A stretch of DNA of 6,662 nt from Elusimicrobiota bacterium (GCA_016212845.1 JACRDR010000102.1:1-6662); one strand, 5' to 3'; positions 1 to 5,875 are shown, counted from the stretch's first letter. Numbers and translations are program-made. Notes: a model not told the origin generated them from the sequence alone.

Positions 1-886
1 GAATCGGAGAGGGCGAGGGCGTCGGATTCGTCGGATCCTGCGGTTCGCGGCCGGGCCGGTACTCGCCGACGACCTTCGTCGGACCCGTCGGCGGGACGGG
101 CACGAGCGAAGGCGAGGGGCTCGGCGCGCCGGGAGAACCCGTCTCCCCCGTCTTCCCGCCTCCTCCCGCGGGGAATTCGATCGGACCCCAGCCGCCGCCG
201 GAAGGCCGCGCGCCGCCGGCCATCGCGTCGAAAATCGGAACGTTCGGGAAGACGCGCTTGAGCAGCACCAGGTCGCCGGCCGAAAAGCTCGGGCGGCCCG
301 GAGAAGGCGTCGGCGCCGAGGAAGGCTCCCCCGCCGCCGCGCGCAGCGCGTCGCGCACGCCCGGCTGCGCGAGCGCGCGCACGACCAGCGCGCCGGTTCC
401 CGGCGAACTCAAGAACGACTCGATGCCCTGCGCGGCCCCCGGCACGGAGCCCAGGCGCTTGAGGAACTCGGAGGCCTTGGGCTTCGGCTTCTTCCCGTCG
501 GCCGCGCGGCGCTCGAACTCCTTCACGAGCTCATCGGTGTGATGATGCGACTTGAAGTAGGTCTGCAGCCGGCGCACGCTCTTGCGCTCCTCGCCGGTCC
601 GGGCGGCGCGCTGCAGCGCGCTCAGGAGGCCCGGATAGGTCAGCTCCCCGTCCTCGTAGGCTCCTTCATCTCCCTTCTCGGGGGGCGTCAGCGAGGTCGC
701 GGGCGTCGCCGCGGGCTCGGGAATCGACACGACGCCCGTCGAGGGACGCAGCTCATCCTCGCGGCCCGCCGGGGACTTCCATAAGTACAGCGCGCCGGCG
801 GCGAGCACGGCCGCGACCGCGGCGCCGATCCGGCGCTCGCCGCCGGGCGTGTCGCGGGGTTCCGGCGGAGGGTTGAGCTCAGGCAT
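1..886 (-). CDS. Membrane-anchored proline-rich protein of unknown function (3' end cut by window edge)
   Basis: The frame is open from an ATG at 886 to the left edge of the window, giving 295 residues with no stop. The start overlaps the 3' end of the sensor kinase gene by 8 nt, so translation is probably coupled; no clear Shine-Dalgarno is visible. Residues about 19-36 (RIGAAVAAVLAAGALYLW) form one hydrophobic segment after a short charged N-terminus, suggesting a membrane anchor with the rest outside the cytoplasm. Residues about 80-185 are charged and probably helical (ELTYPGLLSALQRAARTGEE, a three-His run at 114-116, a Lys/Pro patch at 132-137). From about 188 the chain is low-complexity Pro/Ser/Gly/Thr, ending at the edge in Thr-Pro-Ser-Pro runs. 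I do not recognise a family. As the third gene of a two-component operon it could be an accessory or output protein of the sensor, but that is inference. The real length is unknown. Confidence 0.8.
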   Translation of the reverse strand, partial: MPELNPPPEPRDTPGGERRIGAAVAAVLAAGALYLWKSPAGREDELRPSTGVVSIPEPAATPATSLTPPEKGDEGAYEDGELTYPGLLSALQRAARTGEERKSVRRLQTYFKSHHHTDELVKEFERRAADGKKPKPKASEFLKRLGSVPGAAQGIESFLSSPGTGALVVRALAQPGVRDALRAAAGEPSSAPTPSPGRPSFSAGDLVLLKRVFPNVPIFDAMAGGARPSGGGWGPIEFPAGGGGKTGETGSPGAPSPSPSLVPVPPTGPTKVVGEYRPGREPQDPTNPTPSPSPI

Positions 887-2333
887 GTTGGGGCGCCGCC
901 GGCACCGAGAACGAGAACGTCGAGCCGTGGCCGTATTTGCTCTCGACCCAGATGCGGCCGCCGTGGCCTTCGACGATGCGCTTGCAGATCGCGAGGCCGA
1001 GCCCCGTGCCGCTTCCCCCGCGGGCGCGGGTCCGGGTCTCGGGCACCTGCGAGAACTTCGCGAACAGGGAGGCGACGCGGGCCGGCGGGATGCCGTAGCC
1101 CGTGTCCGAGACGGACACCACGACCTCGTTCGCGCCTTCGGCCCGGGCCGTCATCTTCACCGTGCCGCCGGGCGGCGTGAACTTGAGGGCGTTGGAGACG
1201 AGGTTCGTGAGCACGCGCCTGAAGGCCTGGGCGTCCGCGAGCGCGAAAGCCGCGCCCTTCTCGACGGACGCGCTCAGCGCGATCTGGAACTCGTTCGCGC
1301 GCGCCTGCAGCAGCTTGCGCACGCCGTCGAGCTCGCTCTCGAGTTCGAGCGCGGCCGGGTCGAACTCCGTGCGGCCGGCCTCGAGACGGGTCAAATCCAG
1401 GATGTCGTCGACGAGCGAGCCCAGGGCTTTGGCGCTCTCTTGGATGGCGCCCAACCCCTCGCGCTGCTTCTCGGAAACGGGGCCCGCGTGGCCGCCGGAC
1501 AAGGCCTGCGCGTGAGCGATGAGGCCGGAGAGCGGCGCGCGAAGGTCGTGCGTCACCTGCGCGATGAACGTGTCCTTCATCTCGTCGAGTTCGGCCAGGC
1601 TGTCGGTCATCCGGTTGAACTCGGCGGCGAGCTCCCCGAGCTCGTCGGAGCGCTCGACCGGGATGCGCTGCGAAAGGTCGCCCTTCGCCACGCGCCTGGA
1701 CGCGCGCAGGATCGGCTCGAGCGGAGCCACGAAGAAATAGACGAGGACGATCGACGCGATCACGGCGACGCAGGCGCTCAGGACCAAGGCCTCCGCGATC
1801 CGCCACCGCGTGTCCTGGCCCAAGGAGCGCGCCGCCTCCAACGCGTCGCTGCGGTAGGCCGCGAGCCACGTGCCGACGCGTCCGGAGGAGCCGACGAGCG
1901 GCTCGACGAAGACGTCGACGCGCTCGGCGCCGAGCGGATAGCCCCGCACGGGCCGCCCGCCCTCCGCCGCCGCGAGCGCGGCGCGGTAGGATTGGGCGGC
2001 GAAGGCGGGCAGGGATTGCCCGGCGCCGCCGCGCTCCGCTTCGGAGTCGACGAGCAATCCGCCGCGCTCGTCTAGGAGGACGGCGCGCGAGAACGCTTCG
2101 GGGTACGCGACGGTCCGGACGAAAGCGAGAGCCTCGGAGCAGCGCTCGCGCGACTTGGCGTCCTTCGGCAGCTGACAGCGGGACGCGAGCGCCCGGAGCG
2201 CGGAGCGGATGTCGGCATCGACCCGGCCGGCCTGGCGGCGCGCATCGTGCGCGATGACGACGAGGAGCGCGGCGCAGAGGCTCGCGCCGATCGCGGCCGC
2301 CAAGAACAGGCCGATCTTCGCCGTCAGCTTCAC
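879..2333 (-). CDS. Membrane sensor histidine kinase (HAMP-HisKA-HATPase)
   Basis: This 484-residue transmembrane sensor kinase should autophosphorylate on His and pass phosphate to the adjacent regulator. In order: TM1 about 5-28; an extracytoplasmic sensor region about 30-178; TM2 about 181-202; HAMP about 203-250; HisKA with the H-box THDLRAP and phosphoacceptor His262; and an ATPase domain with N-box NLVSNALKF (Asn377, Asn381), G1 box DTGYGIP (Asp410) and G2 box GGSGTGLGLA (439-447). All catalytic motifs are intact and the length is normal for the family. The sensor region contains a PAS/Cache-like stretch (AVLLDERGGLLVDSE) and two cysteines, Cys53 and Cys65, which could form a disulphide. 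The signal sensed cannot be read from the sequence. The start is GTG at 2333, in a 4-nt GTGA overlap with the regulator stop; no good Shine-Dalgarno precedes it, so translational coupling is likely. Confidence 0.95.
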   Translation of the reverse strand: MKLTAKIGLFLAAAIGASLCAALLVVIAHDARRQAGRVDADIRSALRALASRCQLPKDAKSRERCSEALAFVRTVAYPEAFSRAVLLDERGGLLVDSEAERGGAGQSLPAFAAQSYRAALAAAEGGRPVRGYPLGAERVDVFVEPLVGSSGRVGTWLAAYRSDALEAARSLGQDTRWRIAEALVLSACVAVIASIVLVYFFVAPLEPILRASRRVAKGDLSQRIPVERSDELGELAAEFNRMTDSLAELDEMKDTFIAQVTHDLRAPLSGLIAHAQALSGGHAGPVSEKQREGLGAIQESAKALGSLVDDILDLTRLEAGRTEFDPAALELESELDGVRKLLQARANEFQIALSASVEKGAAFALADAQAFRRVLTNLVSNALKFTPPGGTVKMTARAEGANEVVVSVSDTGYGIPPARVASLFAKFSQVPETRTRARGGSGTGLGLAICKRIVEGHGGRIWVESKYGHGSTFSFSVPAAPQHA

Positions 2334-3016
2334 TCGATGAAGCGAAAGCCCTTTCCCGGGATGTTCTGCAACCTAGCGGCCAGCGGAGGCGGCAGCTTCT
2401 TGCGCAGGTTGTGGATGTGCGCGTCGACGACCTGGTCCACCGTGATCGTGTCCCAGACCTGCTTGAGGATCTGCGCCCGGGTGTACACGCGAGGGCGCTT
2501 GGTGACGAGAAAGTAGAGGAGGTCGAACTCCTTGAGCGTGAGACGCGGGCACGCGGAGCCCTGCCAGCGCACGGCGTGGGCGTTCACGTCGATCTCGCAG
2601 TCGCCCGCGACGACGACGTCGCTTTCCCCTTGGTCGATCGCCAGGCGGCGAAGCAAAGCGCGGGCCCAAAGCGCGAGTTCCTCCGGCGGCACGGGCTTCA
2701 CCAAATACTGATCCGCGCCCGCGTCGAAGCCGCCGCGCTTGGACTCGATGCCCGACTGGCCCGTGAGCATGATCACCGCGGTCCCGCCGAGCGTCTTGTG
2801 CTCGCGGATGCGGCGGCACAAGTCGATGCCGCTGCCGTCGGGAAGCGAGACGTCGAGGATCGCGACCGTGGGCTTATGCGCCAGAAAGAGCTGCCAGCCG
2901 GACTCCACGGTGTCGGCGAGGACGACGCTCAGCCCCGCGCCGAGGAGCACGGTCTCGGTCGCCGAGCGGGAAACGCGGTCGTCCTCGACGAGGAGTACGG
3001 TCGGGGCGTTCGCCAC
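2330..3016 (-). CDS. OmpR/PhoB-family response regulator
   Basis: This 228-residue DNA-binding response regulator is the cognate partner of the kinase that follows it. The receiver domain (about 5-120) has the acidic pocket Glu11/Asp12/Asp13, phosphoacceptor Asp55 (in VAILDVSLPDG), Thr85 (MLTG), Tyr104 and Lys107 (VKP), so it should be phosphorylatable. A winged helix-turn-helix follows (about 133-228), with LTLKEFDLLYFLV, the recognition-helix segment DQVVDAHIHNLRKKL and the C-terminal wing GKGFRFIE, typical of the OmpR/PhoB class. The start is GTG at 3016. It is the only usable start, because an in-frame TAG lies four codons upstream and the nearby ATG at 3024 is out of frame. There is no Shine-Dalgarno. 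An extended -10 box ends 7 nt before the GTG, implying a leaderless transcript. It heads the minus-strand operon and faces the divergent secreted-protein gene across a 153-bp control region. Confidence 0.96.
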   Translation of the reverse strand: MANAPTVLLVEDDRVSRSATETVLLGAGLSVVLADTVESGWQLFLAHKPTVAILDVSLPDGSGIDLCRRIREHKTLGGTAVIMLTGQSGIESKRGGFDAGADQYLVKPVPPEELALWARALLRRLAIDQGESDVVVAGDCEIDVNAHAVRWQGSACPRLTLKEFDLLYFLVTKRPRVYTRAQILKQVWDTITVDQVVDAHIHNLRKKLPPPLAARLQNIPGKGFRFIE

Positions 3017-3022
3017 GGCGGC

Positions 3023-3031
3023 ATTCTATCA
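3023..3031 (-). promoter_or_regulatory. Extended -10 promoter of the response-regulator operon
   Basis: Read on the minus strand this is TGATAGAAT, which fits the extended -10 pattern TGnTATAAT with five of six hexamer bases matching. If its last T is -7, transcription starts at 3016, the G of the GTG start codon, so the mRNA would be leaderless. No good -35 is seen 17 bp upstream, which is common for extended -10 promoters. Predicted by eye only. Confidence 0.5.
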
Positions 3032-3080
3032 AATGGAAGGAATTAAAACGGATTTAGGACGACCGAAGCCGCCTCTAAAA

Positions 3081-3109
3081 GTGACGTTTATTTAAGCGTT
3101 ATTTAATAC
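3081..3109 (+). promoter_or_regulatory. Candidate sigma70-type promoter for the secreted DUF4214/GH-like gene
   Basis: GTGACG (3081-3086) is followed after 17 bp by TAATAC (3104-3109). TTTAAT at 3102-3107 is an alternative -10 with better hexamer agreement but a 15-bp spacer. Matches to consensus are moderate, as expected for an activator-dependent promoter overlapping an operator. A start near 3116 would leave a leader of about 50 nt before the ATG at 3170. Confidence 0.35.
3088..3106. promoter_or_regulatory. Candidate OmpR/PhoB-type operator: 8-bp direct repeat with 11-bp period
   Basis: TTATTTAA occurs exactly at 3088-3095 and again at 3099-3106, so the period is 11 bp. OmpR/PhoB-family dimers bind tandem half-sites spaced about one helical turn (11 bp) apart. 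The site lies between an OmpR/PhoB regulator gene and the divergent secreted-protein gene, overlapping the likely promoter of the latter. It is therefore a natural candidate for autoregulation and control of the divergent gene; binding by this regulator is inference. Confidence 0.5.
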
Positions 3110-3119
3110 GGAACGCTTA
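3093..3119. repeat. Perfect 8-bp inverted repeat (TAAGCGTT / AACGCTTA)
   Basis: The arms lie at 3093-3100 and 3112-3119, separated by 11 nt, and overlap the second TTATTTAA half-site. The half-site spacing would suit a dimeric DNA-binding protein on one face of the helix. It may be a second operator or an alternative reading of the same site. No T-run follows, so a terminator is unlikely. Confidence 0.45.
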
Positions 3120-3159
3120 CGCGGGAGGAATTCGCCTTTCCCGGCCATCCTCAAGGCAT

Positions 3160-3164
3160 GGAGG
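3160..3164 (+). promoter_or_regulatory. Shine-Dalgarno that decides the start at 3170
   Basis: GGAGG lies 5 nt upstream of the ATG at 3170. The earlier in-frame ATG at 3158 overlaps this site and has no ribosome-binding site of its own. The 3170 start also places a charged Lys directly before the hydrophobic core of the signal peptide. Confidence 0.75.
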
Positions 3165-3169
3165 AGAAC

Positions 3170-4702
3170 ATGAAAATCGGGGCGATGATTCTGGCCGCGG
3201 CCATCCTGGCGGCGCCGTGCGGAACGTGGGCGGACGAGGGCCCGGGAGCGCCGGGACCGAACGAAAACGCCGGGGCGACGCGGGTCATCTCGAGCCTGTA
3301 CGCTCAACTACTCCACCGCGAGCCCGACTCCGCGGGCTTCGCTTACTGGGCCGCGGACGCGTCCGAACTCCGCAGCGTCGCGATCGCCTTCGCCGCCTCG
3401 GACGAGCTGCTCAAGGAGCAGCCCGACTCCCGGACGTGGCTGACGAAAACGCTCTACGGCGGTCTCCTCGGCCGAGAGCCCGACGCGGACGGCCTCCGCT
3501 ACTGGCTCGGCCGGCTCGACGAAGGCGCCTCGCGGGAACAGGTGGCGGCCTCGTTCGCCCGGAGCCAGGAATGTCTCGGTAAGCCTCAAGGCGGCGCGTG
3601 CGCGTCGCTCCTGCGGCCGGAGCTCGCCGAGTCCGGGTTCGCCGTCGCGCCCGAGACCGCTCCGGCGGGTCTGGGCTTCGCGGGGCTTCGCGGCGCCAAC
3701 CTCCAGGAGATGCCTGCGGGCGCGATGACGGAACTGCTCCAGACCGCGGCCGGGCTGCACGTCAACGCGTACCGCGTGCGCGTCCCGCTGAACCTCGCCG
3801 CGAATGGCGTCGCGTCCGCGGGGCGGCTCGCCGAGGAGACGCTCGCGATCCTCGACCAGGCGCGCGACACCCAGGCGCGGGTCCTTCTCGTGCTTGACGG
3901 CTATAAGGGATACGACGAGCCGTGCGGCGACAAAGCCTCGTTCACCGACGTCCGCGAGGCGGCTCAGACCGTGGTCGACGCCGCTAAGGGACATCCCGCA
4001 TTGCTGGGTTGGGATCTGCAGAGCGATCCTCTCTCCGACCGCCGCGGCTGCAAGCACGCGACCGTGATCCAGGCGGTCGTCGAGATGTACCGCCTGGTCC
4101 GCGCCGCGGATCCTCGGGCGGCGACCACGGTGGGCGAGGCATATCCTGCCTACCAGTCGACGTGGAATCTCTTCTCGTCCTTCGCCAGCCCGCACCTGTA
4201 TTTCAGCGGGAAATCCGACCTGGAGGCGGGGCTCGAGCGCGTGACGAAAGAGGTTTCCCCGCTGCCGGTCATCGTCGGTGAATTCGGCTTCGACGCTCCC
4301 GGCCAGGTGAGCGAGGAGGAGCAGGCGAAACTCTATGCGTTGGCGTACTTGACGCTCCGCAAGAAAGACGTCGGCTCGATGTTCTGGCTGCTCGCGCAGC
4401 GGGAGGAGCCGCTCGCCTTCTCCGTCGTGCGTGCCGACGGCTCGTCCCGGCCGGCGGCCATGGCGATCAGCCAAGCGTTCTCGAACGAGTCTCCCGTAGC
4501 CTCGCAGCTCTACGGCTTCGCGTCCGACAATAAGGCGCTGTGCGAGGCCTCGGTGATCGGGCGTCTGGGCGGCGAGGCGGAGTGCACGATCGGGGGCGGT
4601 TGCGGCTCCTGGTGCGGAAAGCCGGGCGCCGGCTGCGAATCTGCGAACCCGACGCTGTACGGAGCGTGCCTGAGCCCGTCCGACGTCGTCGCGCGGCGGT
4701 AA
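3170..4702 (+). CDS. Secreted DUF4214-repeat protein with a GH5/clan-A-like glycosidase barrel
   Basis: The product is 510 residues from ATG 3170; an in-frame ATG at 3158 would add four. A signal peptide spans about 1-21 (MKIGAMILAAAILAAPCGTWA) and Cys17 is not in a good lipobox. Two DUF4214-type repeats follow, about 39-83 (SLYAQLLHREPDSAGFAYW) and 91-135 (TLYGGLLGREPDADGLRYW). Residues about 165-440 resemble a GH5/clan-A TIM barrel: NAYRVRVP (199-206) for the conserved Arg strand, LLGWDLQSDP (278-287) at the acid/base strand, HLY (342-344), VIVGEFGF (368-374) with nucleophile-like Glu371, and MFWLL with Trp406. The usual Asn-Glu of the acid/base motif reads Ser285-Asp286, so hydrolysis may be altered or lost. 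The last 53 residues hold six cysteines (458, 472, 478, 482, 489, 500). It is probably extracytoplasmic and could bind or process polysaccharide; the substrate is unknown. It is divergent from the two-component operon and probably controlled by it. Confidence 0.88.
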   Translation: MKIGAMILAAAILAAPCGTWADEGPGAPGPNENAGATRVISSLYAQLLHREPDSAGFAYWAADASELRSVAIAFAASDELLKEQPDSRTWLTKTLYGGLLGREPDADGLRYWLGRLDEGASREQVAASFARSQECLGKPQGGACASLLRPELAESGFAVAPETAPAGLGFAGLRGANLQEMPAGAMTELLQTAAGLHVNAYRVRVPLNLAANGVASAGRLAEETLAILDQARDTQARVLLVLDGYKGYDEPCGDKASFTDVREAAQTVVDAAKGHPALLGWDLQSDPLSDRRGCKHATVIQAVVEMYRLVRAADPRAATTVGEAYPAYQSTWNLFSSFASPHLYFSGKSDLEAGLERVTKEVSPLPVIVGEFGFDAPGQVSEEEQAKLYALAYLTLRKKDVGSMFWLLAQREEPLAFSVVRADGSSRPAAMAISQAFSNESPVASQLYGFASDNKALCEASVIGRLGGEAECTIGGGCGSWCGKPGAGCESANPTLYGACLSPSDVVARR

Positions 4703-4707
4703 GGGAG
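4703..4707 (+). promoter_or_regulatory. Shine-Dalgarno for the gene at 4715
   Basis: GGGAG follows the TAA of the preceding gene and lies 7 nt before ATG 4715. A second GGAG at 4711-4714 is 6 nt before an in-frame ATG at 4721, so either ATG, two codons apart, could be used. The 12-nt intergenic gap supports co-transcription with the upstream gene. Confidence 0.6.
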
Positions 4708-4714
4708 AACGGAG

Positions 4715-5875
4715 ATGCTGATGCCCTCGCCGTCGCGAGCGTCGCACGAGACTCCGGCGTGGCACTGGCTCGGACTCGGGACGCTCGCCGGATTCGCCGC
4801 CGTGCTGCTGTGCTGGGGACCGGGCGGGCGCGAAGGAGGCGCGCTGTTCGCCCGGCGGCCGGAAATCCCCGCGGGGAAGGAGCCGGCTCCGGCGGCGAGT
4901 TTCGCGGCCAGGACGCCGAACCGGCTCTTCGCCGGGAGGGAAGGGCTCACGCGAATCCTCGGCGCGATGCCTCGGCCCGCCGGCACGCGCGGCGCGCTCC
5001 GGGAGCGTCGCGGACCGGGAGCGCTGCGATCGAGCCTGGGGCTGGCGACGGCGCTGCAGGAGTATGCCCGGGGGACTGCCAAGGGGACTGACACGAGGGG
5101 AACTGACCCCGAACTTCAGTTTCCTCCGTCGGAAACTGAAGTTCGGGGTCTGTCCCCAGGCGTCCTCCCGGGAAGCACGTCCCCCCAAGGCGTTTCTCCC
5201 TCGTACGTCTCCCCCCAAGCCGCCCCACGCGCTTCGGCAACCCCGCCCTCTTTCGCCGCCTCAACCCGCCCATCGATACCCCATCGCAAGCAAGGCTTCA
5301 CCGTGAAAGCCCAGCGAACCTCTCCGTACTCCTCGCCCCGAAGCCTCCCCGCGTCCGCCGCGCCCGCGTCGAACGCCGGAGCCGCGATCGCGATCGCCGC
5401 CCCCGAACCCGGCGCCGCGTTTCCTCGCGCCGCGGAGGCGTCATCGTTCGCGACTCCGCCCGCCGCGTCGAGAGCCGCCCGGTCCTCCGGCTCCACCGCG
5501 ACCGCGGCGCGCGTCTGCCGCTCCCTTCCCGCGCTGTGCGGCCCGGAGTCTCCCTTGTCCGACGACGAACTTACCGCGCTGGCCCGAAACTGCAGCGCCG
5601 ACCCCGTCGTCTGCTCGCTCTACGCCCGCCATCTACATCGCCTCCCCGAGAAGGCGGGCGCGATTTACTGGGGAGAGGAAGCGCAAAAGCTCCGCGACCA
5701 AGGGCTCGACGACGAGCTCATCGAGGAGCGGCTCGCCGGCCCCTTCCGGGGCGGCATCCCGCCCGAGGACGCGACGCCCGAGGAGCTGTCGCGATGGGAC
5801 GACGCCTGGGCCGAGGCGCACGAGGTCGTCGACCCGGCGTCGGTGTGCGAAGGCGAGACGAAATGCCGGCCCTAA
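4715..5875 (+). CDS. Membrane-anchored low-complexity protein with a divergent DUF4214-like Cys-rich C-terminus
   Basis: The 386-residue frame starts 12 nt after the DUF4214/GH-like gene and is probably in the same operon. One hydrophobic segment at about 17-34 (HWLGLGTLAGFAAVLLCW) suggests an N-terminal anchor or uncleaved signal. Residues about 40-265 are Ala/Pro/Ser/Arg-rich and probably disordered. Codons 128-148 are made by a palindromic repeat, and codons about 146-170 by degenerate SPQG-type repeats. The C-terminal part looks conserved: residues 299-318 (VCSLYARHLHRLPEKAGAIY) match the DUF4214 pattern of the neighbouring protein (SLYAQLLHREPDSAGFAYW), followed by a helical acidic stretch (LDDELIEERLAGPF). 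Six cysteines occur after residue 267 (268, 275, 293, 300, 378, 384). The function is unknown; a structural or surface partner of the upstream protein is inference. The middle is the least certain part, since the inserted repeat could have disturbed an older frame. Confidence 0.75.
   Translation: MLMPSPSRASHETPAWHWLGLGTLAGFAAVLLCWGPGGREGGALFARRPEIPAGKEPAPAASFAARTPNRLFAGREGLTRILGAMPRPAGTRGALRERRGPGALRSSLGLATALQEYARGTAKGTDTRGTDPELQFPPSETEVRGLSPGVLPGSTSPQGVSPSYVSPQAAPRASATPPSFAASTRPSIPHRKQGFTVKAQRTSPYSSPRSLPASAAPASNAGAAIAIAAPEPGAAFPRAAEASSFATPPAASRAARSSGSTATAARVCRSLPALCGPESPLSDDELTALARNCSADPVVCSLYARHLHRLPEKAGAIYWGEEAQKLRDQGLDDELIEERLAGPFRGGIPPEDATPEELSRWDDAWAEAHEVVDPASVCEGETKCRP
5071..5105 (+). 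repeat. Three direct copies of GGGG(A)ACTG preceding the palindrome
   Basis: GGGGACTG is at 5071-5078 and 5083-5090, and the variant GGGGAACTG at 5097-5105, where the third copy forms the outer left arm of the palindrome. In the protein they give the repeated Gly-Thr steps at residues 119-130 (RGTAKGTDTRGT). They look like part of the same repeat element. Confidence 0.6.
5097..5157. repeat. 61-bp palindromic REP-like element inside a coding sequence
   Basis: A perfect 20-bp inverted repeat has arms at 5105-5124 (starting GACCCCGAACTTC) and 5131-5150 (ending GAAGTTCGGGGTC) around the 6-nt loop TCCGTC. Outside one T-T mismatch and one bulged A the pairing continues, with GGGG at 5097-5100 against CCCC at 5154-5157. 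It has no T-run and lies in mid-gene, so it is not a terminator. Long GC-rich imperfect palindromes of this type resemble REP elements mobilised by RAYT (TnpA-REP) transposases; none is encoded here. The element is open in the host gene's frame, adding about 20 residues including DPELQF and ETEVRG. Confidence 0.85.
5152..5222 (+). repeat. Degenerate C-rich tandem repeat, about 26-30 bp period, three units
   Basis: Units begin near 5152 (GTCCCCAGGCGTC), 5179 (GTCCCCCCAAGGCGT) and 5207 (GTCTCCCCCCAAGCCG). The protein counterpart is a degenerate repeat: LSPGVLPGST, SPQGVSPSYV, SPQAAPRA. It abuts the palindrome and may have spread with it or by slippage. The opposite strand is correspondingly G-rich. 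Confidence 0.5.

Noticed and set aside
849..2075. A 408-codon open frame on the plus strand opposite the histidine kinase
   Set aside because: It is antisense to a kinase with every catalytic motif intact, its composition is Arg/Ala/Gly-rich, and no domain is visible.
3170..3232. Lipoprotein signal at LAAPC (Cys17)
   Set aside because: Pro directly before Cys does not fit the lipobox; an ordinary signal peptidase I site near Trp20-Ala21 is more likely.
5105..5150. Rho-independent terminator
   Set aside because: The stem is strong, but no T-run follows on either strand and it lies in the middle of an open reading frame.
3308..5218. A 636-codon open frame on the minus strand opposite the DUF4214/GH-like gene
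   Set aside because: It is Arg-rich with no recognisable domain and runs antisense to a gene with a signal peptide, Shine-Dalgarno and clear motifs. Long antisense frames are expected in DNA this GC-rich.
5071..5222. CRISPR array
   Set aside because: The repeats are 8-9 bp or degenerate, the spacing is short and irregular, and the whole block is translated in frame.
5294..5311. Short imperfect palindrome GGCTTCAC / GTGAAAGCC
   Set aside because: Eight paired bases with a bulge and almost no loop, inside coding sequence; plausible by chance and without supporting context.
5384..5397. Overlapping GCGATCGC octamers, also at 3380-3387 and 6305-6312, resembling the cyanobacterial HIP1 repeat
   Set aside because: Only four copies in 6.7 kb of GC-rich DNA; somewhat more than chance but far below HIP1 density, and no other cyanobacterial sign is present.
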